Notes under the pieces: model-generated
Databases searched by the model: none
What the model was told of the DNA's origin: nothing
What the model saw: the letters and a program-made list of their open reading frames with translations, nothing else
Position numbers and translations under genes: made by a program
Origin: RYN-133 sp963785425
Lineage (GTDB): Bacteria; Actinomycetota; Actinomycetes; Mycobacteriales; Jatrophihabitantaceae
NCBI GenBank assembly: GCA_963785425.1
Contig: CAWAVG010000002.1
Span: forward strand, 1,007,727 to 1,071,726
Reading direction: 5' to 3'
DNA: 64,000 bases
In this document: positions 12,068 through 20,009 of the stretch, one piece after another
How the letters are laid out: the number at the start of each line of letters is the position of its first letter
Numbering within the stretch: position 1 is the stretch's first letter

Positions 12068-12086
12068 ATGTTCGCGCGCACAACAT
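12068..12086. promoter_or_regulatory. Candidate operator ATGTT-N9-AACAT upstream of the sugar ABC transporter
   Basis: Perfect 5-base inverted arms (12068-12072 and 12082-12086) separated by nine bases lie 52 bases before the binding-protein ATG. Symmetric sites of this size suit ROK or LacI-type regulators, and a ROK repressor gene closes the cluster. Confidence 0.4.
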
Positions 12087-12137
12087 TCGGCGGGCTCAGT
12101 CGAGCGGACAGCAGCCCCAACAGAAAGGCGTTACTGC

Positions 12138-13310
12138 ATGCGCAAGAGCAGTGTGCCCGTCGCGGCGATAGGGATCGTCGCAGCCTTCGCGCTCGCGGCC
12201 TGCGGGTCGAGCGGTGGAGGTAACAACAGCAGCGCCCCGGCGCAGAGCACGCCGGCCGGTGGCGGGAACTCCTCGTCCGCGCCGGCGTCGTCCTCGTCGT
12301 CGTCCAGCGGTGGCGCCATCAACGGCAACGGCGCGAAGGTCGGCATCATCCTGCCGGACAAGGTCTCGTCGCCGCGCTGGGTCACCGCCGACCCGCAGGC
12401 GCTTGCGGCTGCCTGCAAGAAGTACAACCTCAGCTGCAACATCCAGAACGCCAACGGCGACATCAGCCAGATGACCAGCATCGCGAACCAGATGGAGTCG
12501 ACGGGCATCAAGGTGCTCATGATCACCAACCTGTCCCAGCCCTCGGGTGCAGCGATCGAGAAGAAGGCTTCGGCCTCCGGCATCACCACGGTCGACTACG
12601 ACCGCCTGACGCCGGGCGGCGGCGCGGCCCTCTACGTGTCCTTCGACGGCGTGAAGGTCGGCAAGGCGCAGGGCACCGCGCTGACCCAGTGCCCGCAGGT
12701 GAAGGGACACAAGTCGGTCAAGTACGTCGAGATCGACGGCGCGAAGACCGACAACAACGCGCTGCTGTTCAACCAGGGCTACACGAGCGTGCTGTCGAAG
12801 ACCCCGGGTTGGACGAAGGTCGACGAGCAGGACGGCAACTGGGACGCCTCGACGGCGGGTCAGGAATTCAACTCGATGCTGAACAACAACCACGACATCC
12901 AGGCGGTCATGGTTGCGAACGACACCATGGCGGGCGGCGTCATCACCGACCTCACGCGCCAGGGTCTCAACGGCAAGGTTGCGGTGTCCGGCCAGGACGC
13001 GACCGCGCCTGGTCTGCAGCAGATCATGCAGGGCAACCAGTGCTTCACCATCTACAAGCCGTCTGCTCAGGAAGCCTTCCCGGCGATGCAGGCGATTGCT
13101 CAGCTGGTCAACGGTCAGGTTCCTGACACGCACGGCGTGACCAGCGACGACCCGGTGTTGAAGACCAAGGTGCCGTCGATCCTGGCGACGCCGGTCGTCA
13201 TCACCAAGGCGAACGTCGCACGGCCCATCAACGACGGGTACACGCCGAAGAACACGGTGTGCAACAAGGCCCCGTTCACGGCGCTCTGCAAGCAGAACGG
13301 CGTCAAGTAA
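12138..13310 (+). CDS. xylF: Sugar ABC transporter substrate-binding lipoprotein (xylose type)
   Basis: 390 residues. The signal peptide ends in a lipobox (FALAACGSS), so the mature protein is lipid-anchored outside the membrane. A low-complexity Gly/Ser/Ala spacer follows, then a type-1 periplasmic binding fold: KVGIILPDKVSSPRW at the start of domain 1, ITNLSQPSG, DYDRLTPGG, VMVANDTMAGGVI and VSGQDATAPGLQQI. This is the XylF/RbsB family, and position beside xylA and a xylose-type permease supports xylose as substrate. It is the first gene of binding protein, ATPase, permease. Confidence 0.87.
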   Translation: MRKSSVPVAAIGIVAAFALAACGSSGGGNNSSAPAQSTPAGGGNSSSAPASSSSSSSGGAINGNGAKVGIILPDKVSSPRWVTADPQALAAACKKYNLSCNIQNANGDISQMTSIANQMESTGIKVLMITNLSQPSGAAIEKKASASGITTVDYDRLTPGGGAALYVSFDGVKVGKAQGTALTQCPQVKGHKSVKYVEIDGAKTDNNALLFNQGYTSVLSKTPGWTKVDEQDGNWDASTAGQEFNSMLNNNHDIQAVMVANDTMAGGVITDLTRQGLNGKVAVSGQDATAPGLQQIMQGNQCFTIYKPSAQEAFPAMQAIAQLVNGQVPDTHGVTSDDPVLKTKVPSILATPVVITKANVARPINDGYTPKNTVCNKAPFTALCKQNGVK

Positions 13311-13388
13311 GTCTCGTGGGTGGTCGCCGCCGGTCTCGTACCGGCGGCGACCACGCTGCCCCCCATCAGACGTGAAAGGACGCAGCCG

Positions 13389-14144
13389 GTGACATCAGCC
13401 CAGCCCATTCTCGAACTGCGCGGGATCGACAAGAGTTTCGGGCCGGTCAGCGTCCTCAAGGGCGTTGACTTCAGTGCCGCCGTCGGTGAGGTGACGGCCC
13501 TGGTCGGCGACAACGGCGCCGGCAAGTCGACGCTGGTGAAATGCATCAGCGGCACCTACACGACCGACGCCGGCGAGTACCTCTTCGAGGGAAAACCGGT
13601 CTCGGTGCACACGCCGCGTGACTCGGCGAATCTCGGTATCGAGGTCGTCTACCAGGACCTCGCGCTGTGCGACAACCTCGACATCGTCCAGAACATGTTT
13701 CTGGGCCGCGAACGCCGACACGGCATCGTCCTCGACGAGGCGAGCATGGAGCACGCCGCGCAGGAAACCCTCGCGTCGCTCTCGGTGCGCACCGTGAAGT
13801 CGGTGCGCCAGCGGGTCTCGAGCCTGTCCGGCGGGCAGCGCCAGACCGTCGCCATCGCGAAGGCGGTGCTCTGGAATTCCAAGGTCGTGATCCTGGACGA
13901 GCCCACCGCAGCTCTCGGCGTCGCGCAGACCGAGCAGGTGCTCGGGCTCGTGCGGCGCCTCGCCGATCGCGGCGTCGCCGTCGTGCTGATCTCGCACAAC
14001 ATGACCGACGTGCTGAAGGTCGCCGACAAGATCGCCGTCCTGTACCTCGGACGGTTGGCGGCGCAGGTGCGTCGCGACGAGGTGAACCAGCAGCAACTCG
14101 TCGAACTGATCACGACGGGCGAGCAGAGCGGGCGCGCGGCATGA
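13389..14144 (+). CDS. xylG: Sugar ABC transporter ATP-binding protein (single-domain)
   Basis: 251 residues with one nucleotide-binding domain: Walker A GDNGAGKST, ABC signature SLSGGQRQT, Walker B VVILDEPTAALG and the switch His in LISHNM. The GTG at 13389 has GAAAGGA 8 bases upstream. Classical XylG proteins of proteobacteria carry two fused ATPase domains and are about twice as long; the single-domain form is common in actinobacterial sugar importers, where it would dimerise. It energises uptake through the permease encoded 40 bases downstream. Confidence 0.87.
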   Translation: MTSAQPILELRGIDKSFGPVSVLKGVDFSAAVGEVTALVGDNGAGKSTLVKCISGTYTTDAGEYLFEGKPVSVHTPRDSANLGIEVVYQDLALCDNLDIVQNMFLGRERRHGIVLDEASMEHAAQETLASLSVRTVKSVRQRVSSLSGGQRQTVAIAKAVLWNSKVVILDEPTAALGVAQTEQVLGLVRRLADRGVAVVLISHNMTDVLKVADKIAVLYLGRLAAQVRRDEVNQQQLVELITTGEQSGRAA

Positions 14145-14184
14145 GGACACTCCACGTTTCCACCGCGACCCGGAGGGTCACGCG

Positions 14185-15552
14185 ATGAGCATGCTGGACA
14201 AGCCCGCAACGGACGCGGCCGCCGACGACACCGTCGACACCGAGGAGAGCGTGCCGGTCGTCAGCACCGAACCACCCGAGGGCGGCGTCGTCCCCTACTT
14301 CAAGAATTACGTGCAACGGGTGCGCGGCGGCGAGATGGGTTCGCTGCCGGCGGGCATCGGCCTCATCATTCTGGCGGGATTGTTCTCGATCCTGCAGCCC
14401 AACTTCACCTCACTGTTCAACTTCGGCAACATGTTCACCGAGGGCACGGCGACGATCTTCATCGCCATGGGCCTGGTGTTCGTGCTGCTCCTCGGCGAGA
14501 TCGACCTCGCCGCCGGGTACGCCGCGGGAGTATCGGCGGCGGTCATGTCGCGTCTCACGCTCGGTTACAACGCGCCGTGGCCCGTGTCGATCGGTGCGGC
14601 CCTGGTCACGGGCATCCTCATCGGTTTCCTTACCGGGTGGTTGCGCGCGAAGGTGCGCATCCCGTCCTTCGTCGTGACGCTGGCGTTCTTCCTCGCCTTC
14701 CAGGGCGTCATGGAGTACATCGTCAGCAACGGCCCCGGCGCGCACGGTGACCTGAGTGTCACCGACTCGGTGCAGCTGGCCTTCGCCAACTCGCAGATGC
14801 CGTTGTGGGCCGGCTGGGCGCTCGGCGCCGTCGTCGTGCTGGGCTACGCGGTCAACAAGCTGCTCGCCGTGAACGAGCGCCGACGCAGGAACCTGACCAC
14901 CGAGCCCGTCGCCGTCGTAGCTGCGAAGATCGGCTCCCTGGCCGTGATCTCGTTCGTGCTGGTGTACCTGCTCAGCCAGAACCGCCAGATCAGCACCCAA
15001 CCGACGTTCGAGAATCACAACGGCACGATCGTGCGCGTCGTCCCACCACCGGTCGAAGGCGTGCCCTGGGTGGTGCCGGTCATGTTGGTGCTCTTCGTCG
15101 TGTGGACGTTCCTGCTGACCCGCACGCGCTACGGACGTCACGTCTACGCGGTCGGCGGCAACGAGGAGGCCGCGCGCCGTGCGGGTATCCCCGTGGACCG
15201 CATCCGCATGTCGGTGTTCGTGCTCGGTTCGTTCATGGCGTCGATCGGCGGGATCATGATCGCCTCGAACGTGTCGAGCGTGAACGTGAAGGCGTACGGC
15301 GGCAACGTGCTGCTGCTCGCCGTCGGGGCTGCTGTGGTCGGTGGCACGAGCCTGTTCGGCGGACGTGGTCGCATGATCGACGCGATCATCGGCGGCGCCG
15401 TCATCGAGGTCATCTACAACGGCATGGCGACCCTCGTGCACGGCGACAACGGTTCGGCGATCCAGGAGATCGCCACGGGCATGGCGCTGCTGCTAGCGGC
15501 GGCTGCCGACGCGATATCCCGACGGCGAGCCGGCGCGTCCGGACTGGCCTGA
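14185..15552 (+). CDS. xylH: Sugar ABC transporter permease (xylose type)
   Basis: 455 residues. A hydrophilic leader of about 40 residues precedes roughly ten hydrophobic segments of the BPD_transp_2 family. Landmarks: GEIDLAAGY, VRIPSFVVTLAFFLAFQG and the coupling segment VYAVGGNEEAARRAGI. The ATG at 14185 is preceded by GGAGGG. It forms the membrane channel for the binding protein and ATPase encoded just upstream. Confidence 0.88.
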   Translation: MSMLDKPATDAAADDTVDTEESVPVVSTEPPEGGVVPYFKNYVQRVRGGEMGSLPAGIGLIILAGLFSILQPNFTSLFNFGNMFTEGTATIFIAMGLVFVLLLGEIDLAAGYAAGVSAAVMSRLTLGYNAPWPVSIGAALVTGILIGFLTGWLRAKVRIPSFVVTLAFFLAFQGVMEYIVSNGPGAHGDLSVTDSVQLAFANSQMPLWAGWALGAVVVLGYAVNKLLAVNERRRRNLTTEPVAVVAAKIGSLAVISFVLVYLLSQNRQISTQPTFENHNGTIVRVVPPPVEGVPWVVPVMLVLFVVWTFLLTRTRYGRHVYAVGGNEEAARRAGIPVDRIRMSVFVLGSFMASIGGIMIASNVSSVNVKAYGGNVLLLAVGAAVVGGTSLFGGRGRMIDAIIGGAVIEVIYNGMATLVHGDNGSAIQEIATGMALLLAAAADAISRRRAGASGLA

Positions 15553-15574
15553 GGCCCGAGGTCGGACGCAGACC

Positions 15575-16774
15575 ATGGTCGCCCCCGCTGCCCGGCCCGA
15601 TGCGATGCGGCGGCACAACCTTGCGCTAATCCTCGGCCAGGTGCACCGCGACGGGGCGCTGACCCGAGCCGAGCTCACCGCTCGGCTCGGGCTGAGCCGC
15701 TCGACCATCGGCGCGCTGGTCGCCGACCTCGTCGATCTCGGGCTCGTCCAGGAGTCGGTACCCACCGGCGGTACTCGGGCCGGACGACCGTCCCACGTCG
15801 TCGGCCCGCACTCCGGCGGACCGTACGTAGTGGCGGTGGACGTCGATGTCACGCACATGACGTGCGCCGCCGTCGGCCTCGGCGGCACGCTGCTCGCCCG
15901 CCAGGTCGTGCAGTTCACCTCACCGCCCACCGCTGCCGACGTGGCCCGCGAGATCGTCGCCACGGTGCCCGAACTCGCCAGGCTGGCCGGCCTGTCGGGA
16001 GTTCCCGTGTGCGTGGGCGTCAGCGTCCCCGGCACCGTCGACCGGCACAGCGGCACCGTCGGCTTCGCGCCCAACCTCGGCTGGCGCGACGCCGCGTTCG
16101 GCACGATGCTGACCGACCTCGCCTCGCCGCACATCCCCGTCGTCGTCGGCAACGACGCCGACCTCGCCGCGCTCGCCGAACACAGCCGCGGATCGGCCCG
16201 CGGGCACGACGACGTCGTCTTCCTGATGGGGCGCATCGGCGTGGGCGCCGGCATCATCGTCAACGGTGAGCCGCTGCGCGGTTATCGCGGACACGCCGGG
16301 GAGATCGGGCACAACGTCGTCGACCCCTCCGGGCCGGCGTGTCACTGCGGCAAGCACGGCTGCCTCGAGACCTATGTCGGCGACCACGCCCTGCTCGCTC
16401 TGGCCGGGCGCCCCGACGTGCACACCGACCGCGAGTCGCGAGCGGTGATCGAGGCAGCGCGGGCAGGAGATCGGCGCGCCGGCACCGCGGTGCAGACGGT
16501 GGCCCGCTCGCTCGGTCAGGTGCTGGGCAGTCTGGTGAACGCGCTCAATCCCGAGCTGATCCTGCTGGGCGGGACGTTCGCCGAGGTGCTCGACATCGCC
16601 CGTCCCGAGGTCGAGGGTGCGCTCGCCGAGCATGCGTTCAACGGCCCCGGCGAGCAGGTGGTGCTCGCACGGGCCGGGCTGGCGCACGACTCGGCCCTCA
16701 TCGGTGCCGCCGAGATCGCGTTCGCCCAGTTGCTCGCCGATCCCCTGGGCGGCCGCGCGCTCGCGGCCCGCTGA
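15575..16774 (+). CDS. ROK family transcriptional regulator (xylose repressor type)
   Basis: 399 residues. The N-terminal winged helix (TRAELTARLGLSRSTIGALVADL, near residues 30-52) precedes a ROK sugar-kinase-like domain with VGNDADLAAL, GAGIIVNG, the zinc motif ending in CHCGKHGCLE, and LILLGG. It lies 22 bases after the permease stop, so it is probably co-transcribed. Like XylR repressors it should release its operators when xylose binds; candidate sites lie ahead of xylA and xylF. Confidence 0.85.
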   Translation: MVAPAARPDAMRRHNLALILGQVHRDGALTRAELTARLGLSRSTIGALVADLVDLGLVQESVPTGGTRAGRPSHVVGPHSGGPYVVAVDVDVTHMTCAAVGLGGTLLARQVVQFTSPPTAADVAREIVATVPELARLAGLSGVPVCVGVSVPGTVDRHSGTVGFAPNLGWRDAAFGTMLTDLASPHIPVVVGNDADLAALAEHSRGSARGHDDVVFLMGRIGVGAGIIVNGEPLRGYRGHAGEIGHNVVDPSGPACHCGKHGCLETYVGDHALLALAGRPDVHTDRESRAVIEAARAGDRRAGTAVQTVARSLGQVLGSLVNALNPELILLGGTFAEVLDIARPEVEGALAEHAFNGPGEQVVLARAGLAHDSALIGAAEIAFAQLLADPLGGRALAAR

Positions 16775-16777
16775 GCA

Positions 16778-18661
16778 TCAGTCGACCCCGACGGCCTGCC
16801 GTTCGAACTGGGTGCGGTACAGCTCGGCGTAGAGACCGTTGGCCGCGATGAGATCGGCGTGCGTGCCGTGCTCGACGACCCTGCCGTCGTTCAGCACGAC
16901 GACCTGGTCGGCATTGATGATCGTCGACAGCCGGTGCGCGATCACGAGCGACGTGCGACCCGCGAGTGCCTGCGACAGCGCACGTTGCACGGCAACCTCG
17001 CTCTCGCTGTCGAGGTGCGCGGTGGCCTCGTCGAGGATCACGATCTGCGGCTGCTTCAGCAGCAACCGGGCGATCGCCAGGCGCGCCTTCTCACCGCCCG
17101 ACAGTCGGTAGCCGCGATCGCCGACGAGGGTGTCGAGCCCGTCGGGAAGCGACGCGACCAGATCGCCGATCTGTGCGGCCTCGATGGCGGCGAGCAGCTG
17201 TGCGTCGGTGGCTTCGGGTGCCGCGTAACGCAGGTTGTTCGCGATCGTGTCGTGGAACATGTGGGCTTCCTGGCTGACCACGCCGATGCGCTCGCGCAGC
17301 GAGCGTTGCGTCACGTCACGGACGTCCATCCCCCCGACGCGCACGGCACCGCTGCGCACGTCGTAGATGCGCGGCAACAGCTGGCTGATCGTCGTCTTCC
17401 CTGCGCCGGACGGGCCGACCAGCGCGATCAGCTGACCCGGTTCGGCGCGGAACGAGACCCCGTGCAGCACCTCGGCATTGTCGGTGTGCTCGAGCGTCGC
17501 GACGTCCTCCAGCGACGCGAGCGAGACCTCGCTCGCCGTCGGGTAGGAGAAGCGCACGTCGTCGAACTCGAACGTGCGGGCGTCGGCGGGAAGCTCGGCG
17601 GCATCAGGTGCGTCGGCGATCATCGGCTCGAGGTCGAGAACCTCGAAGACCCGGTCGAAGCTGACCAGTGCGCTCATCACGTCGACACGGGCGTTCGAAA
17701 GTGCGGTGAGCGGACCGTAGAGCCGGGTCAGCAGCAGTGCGAGGGTGACCACTGTGCCGGCCGAGAGCTGCCCGGTGATGGCGTAATAGCCACCGAGGCC
17801 GTAAACGAGCGCCTGCGCGAGTGCGGCCACGAGGCTGAGCGCGACGAAGAACGCCCGGCCGTACATCGCCGAGGTCACGCCGATGTCGCGCACCCGCGCG
17901 GCGCGGTTTCGGAACGACGTCGCTTCGTCCTCGGTGCGTCCGAACAGCTTGACGAGTAAGGCGCCGGCGACGTTGAAGCGTTCGGTCATCGTCGCGTTCA
18001 TCGAGGCATTGAGGTTGTACGACTCGCGCGTGATCTCTTGCAGGCGTCGCCCGATGCGCCGCGCCGGGAGCACGAACACCGGCAGCATGATCAGCGACAG
18101 CGCCGTGATCTGCCACGAGAGCGCGAACATCACGCCGGCGGTGAGCACGAGACTGACAATGTTCGACACGAGGCCGGACAGGGTCGAGGTGAACGCCTGC
18201 TGCGCGCCGAGCACGTCGTTGTTGAGCCGGCTGATCAGCGCGCCGGTCTGGGTGCGCGTGAAGAACGCGAGCGGCATGCGCTGGACGTGGTCGAACACCG
18301 AGGTGCGCATGTGGAAGATCAGGCCCTCGCCGATGCGCGAGGAGTACCACCGCTGCGCGAACGACAGCGCTGCGTCGACAATGGCGAGGACGGCGATGAC
18401 GACCGCGATCCAGATGACCGCGCGCGCTGCAGCGTGACTCGTGATGTCGTTGATGACCCGGCCGGCGAGAACAGGCGTCGTGACGGCGATGACCGCGTCG
18501 GCGACGATCATGATGAGAAAGACGATGAGGGCGCGCCGGTAAGGGGCCGCGAAACGCGCGATGCGACGCCACGTGCCCTTCGGCACCTTGCGATCGGCGT
18601 CCTTGCCCCGCGGCATCGACCGCCAGGCGTACGCGTGCATGTTCATCGACGACATCGTCAC
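16778..18661 (-). CDS. ABC exporter, fused membrane and ATPase domains
   Basis: 627 residues, GTG start. Six hydrophobic segments (about 40-330) form the exporter membrane domain, followed by an ATPase domain with Walker A GPSGAGKTT, signature LSGGEKARL, Walker B VILDEATAHLD and switch His IAHRLST. This is a half-transporter of the MsbA/lipid-drug type that works as a homodimer. The substrate cannot be told from sequence. It converges on the ROK gene with three bases between stops, and no partner exporter is adjacent, which favours a homodimer. Confidence 0.88.
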   Translation of the reverse strand: MTMSSMNMHAYAWRSMPRGKDADRKVPKGTWRRIARFAAPYRRALIVFLIMIVADAVIAVTTPVLAGRVINDITSHAAARAVIWIAVVIAVLAIVDAALSFAQRWYSSRIGEGLIFHMRTSVFDHVQRMPLAFFTRTQTGALISRLNNDVLGAQQAFTSTLSGLVSNIVSLVLTAGVMFALSWQITALSLIMLPVFVLPARRIGRRLQEITRESYNLNASMNATMTERFNVAGALLVKLFGRTEDEATSFRNRAARVRDIGVTSAMYGRAFFVALSLVAALAQALVYGLGGYYAITGQLSAGTVVTLALLLTRLYGPLTALSNARVDVMSALVSFDRVFEVLDLEPMIADAPDAAELPADARTFEFDDVRFSYPTASEVSLASLEDVATLEHTDNAEVLHGVSFRAEPGQLIALVGPSGAGKTTISQLLPRIYDVRSGAVRVGGMDVRDVTQRSLRERIGVVSQEAHMFHDTIANNLRYAAPEATDAQLLAAIEAAQIGDLVASLPDGLDTLVGDRGYRLSGGEKARLAIARLLLKQPQIVILDEATAHLDSESEVAVQRALSQALAGRTSLVIAHRLSTIINADQVVVLNDGRVVEHGTHADLIAANGLYAELYRTQFERQAVGVD

Positions 18662-18718
18662 GAGACCTCCGGGGGACCCAACGTCCGGCCCACGTCAGGT
18701 GTTCCGGCCACCCCGCTT

Positions 18719-18769
18719 CTGGTATCGAGACGCCAGATTTCGGGGTCGGATCCGGCGTCTCGGTACCAG
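18719..18769. terminator. Long inverted repeat / hairpin downstream of the enoyl-CoA hydratase gene
   Basis: Sixteen-base arms (18719-18734 and 18754-18769, CTGGTATCGAGACGCC type) pair with one mismatch that would be a G-U pair in RNA, around a 19-base loop. It begins 7 bases beyond the stop of the minus-strand enoyl-CoA hydratase gene. There is no U-tract; it may be a terminator or a REP-like element. Confidence 0.6.
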
Positions 18770-18775
18770 TAGAGG

Positions 18776-19582
18776 TCAGTCGTCCTTGCCGACCAGGCTG
18801 CGCAGCCGTCGGTACTGGGCCTCGCGTTCGGCGTGTTCCTGCTCGTCCTGGGTGTGGCCGGCGGCGGCCAGCAGCAGCGCCTTGGTCTCGGTGGCGGCGT
18901 CGCGGTTCACGGCCAGCACGGCCGCCACGGTCTGCTCGACCGCGTCGTCGAGATCGGCTGAGGCGACGACGTGCGACGCGAGGCCGATGCGCAGCGCCTC
19001 CTCCGCGGCCACGGCCCGTCCGGTCAGGCAGATCTCGACGGCACGTGAGTAACCGACCAGGTCGACCAGGCGTTTCGTCCCGCCGAGGTCGGGGACGATG
19101 CCGAGCTTCGGTTCGGCCATGACGAAGCGCGCGTCATCGGCGACGATGCGGATGTCGGCGCCGAGTGCGAGCTGGAACCCGCCGCCGATGGCGTGCCCGC
19201 GCACGGCGGCGATACTGATCAGACTCGGACGCGACACCCAGTCGAAGGCGTGCTGCCACACACCGATCAGCGCGGTCGCGTCCGCACGCGACATCTCGGT
19301 GAGGGCCACGATGCCGGGAGCGCCTTCGACTCCTTCGGGAGTGAACATGGCGCGGTCGAGGCCGGCCGAGAACGACCGGCCCTCGCCACGCAGCACCACG
19401 ACACGCACCGTTGCAGGCAGCTCCGAGCCGACCTTCGTCAGAGCGGTCCAGGTATGCGGGGTCTGGGCGTTGAGCTTCTCGGGACGGGCGAGAGTGATCG
19501 TCGCGACCTCGCCGACGACTTCGGCACGGAACCCGGCCTCGGCCGGGATGTCGAGAAGGACTGCCGACGGAGTCGCGCTCAG
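18776..19582 (-). CDS. Enoyl-CoA hydratase/isomerase family protein
   Basis: About 268 residues of the crotonase fold, hydrating or isomerising acyl-CoA thioesters. Seen: ITLARPEKLNAQ, RGEGRSFSAGLD for the first oxyanion-hole segment, AIGGGFQLALGADIRI for the second, and FVMAEPKLGIVPDLGG with the catalytic acid region. The conserved N-terminus continues upstream of the first GTG (19408) to 19,582, where the only plausible start is CTG, 5 bases after GAGGAAG. Either a rare CTG start is used or a GTG has been miscalled. It lies 2 bases after the small HTH gene and is translated with it. Substrate unknown. Confidence 0.82.
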   Translation of the reverse strand: MSATPSAVLLDIPAEAGFRAEVVGEVATITLARPEKLNAQTPHTWTALTKVGSELPATVRVVVLRGEGRSFSAGLDRAMFTPEGVEGAPGIVALTEMSRADATALIGVWQHAFDWVSRPSLISIAAVRGHAIGGGFQLALGADIRIVADDARFVMAEPKLGIVPDLGGTKRLVDLVGYSRAVEICLTGRAVAAEEALRIGLASHVVASADLDDAVEQTVAAVLAVNRDAATETKALLLAAAGHTQDEQEHAEREAQYRRLRSLVGKDD

Positions 19583-19584
19583 GG

Positions 19585-19803
19585 TTACTTCCTCTTCTTC
19601 GTCCTCGTCGCGCCGCCGCGGCCGCGCAGGCTCGTTCCCGACTCAGACAGTACGCGATGCACGAATCCGTAGGACCGGCCGTGAGATTCGGCGAGTTCCC
19701 GAATGCTCTTGCCCTTGTCGTACTGCTTCTTCAGGTCGGTCGCCAGCTTGTTGCGATCCGCCCCGGTGATCCGCGCGCCCTTCTTGAGAGTGGCCGTCGC
19801 CAT
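19585..19803 (-). CDS. Small helix-turn-helix protein
   Basis: 72 residues, basic. After MATATLKKGARITGADR comes a helix-turn-helix pattern (KSIRELAESHGRSYGFVHRVLSESG, abbreviated here as residues 32-56), then an Arg/Lys-rich tail ending TKKRK. This is a conserved short actinobacterial DNA-binding protein; its target is not known to me. The ATG at 19803 has a GAGG site upstream, and the stop lies 2 bases before the enoyl-CoA hydratase start. The 206 bases upstream (19804-20009) look non-coding and AT-richer, and probably hold the promoter. Confidence 0.75.
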   Translation of the reverse strand: MATATLKKGARITGADRNKLATDLKKQYDKGKSIRELAESHGRSYGFVHRVLSESGTSLRGRGGATRTKKRK

Positions 19804-20009
19804 ATGCCTCAGCGCTCCTTAACTCGTGCGACCCAGCACCCCGCTGCGTTCGCAAATTGCTTCAACGGCAACTTGATAGCAGCGTCAAGAGAACTGCTGC
19901 AAGATCGAGTTGACCATTGCGTGCCTGTGACTCCGATCTTGGTCGGGGGGTCGGGCAATACCGCACAGATCGCCCGGGCAAGGCGTCTATCGCGTGCCAC
20001 CGTCCCGGG

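Noticed and set aside
10767..12086. Long open frame antisense to xylA (439 residues)
   Set aside because: It is compositionally extreme (Gly/Val-rich then Arg/His-rich) because it mirrors the skewed xylA codons, and it has no motif or ribosome site.
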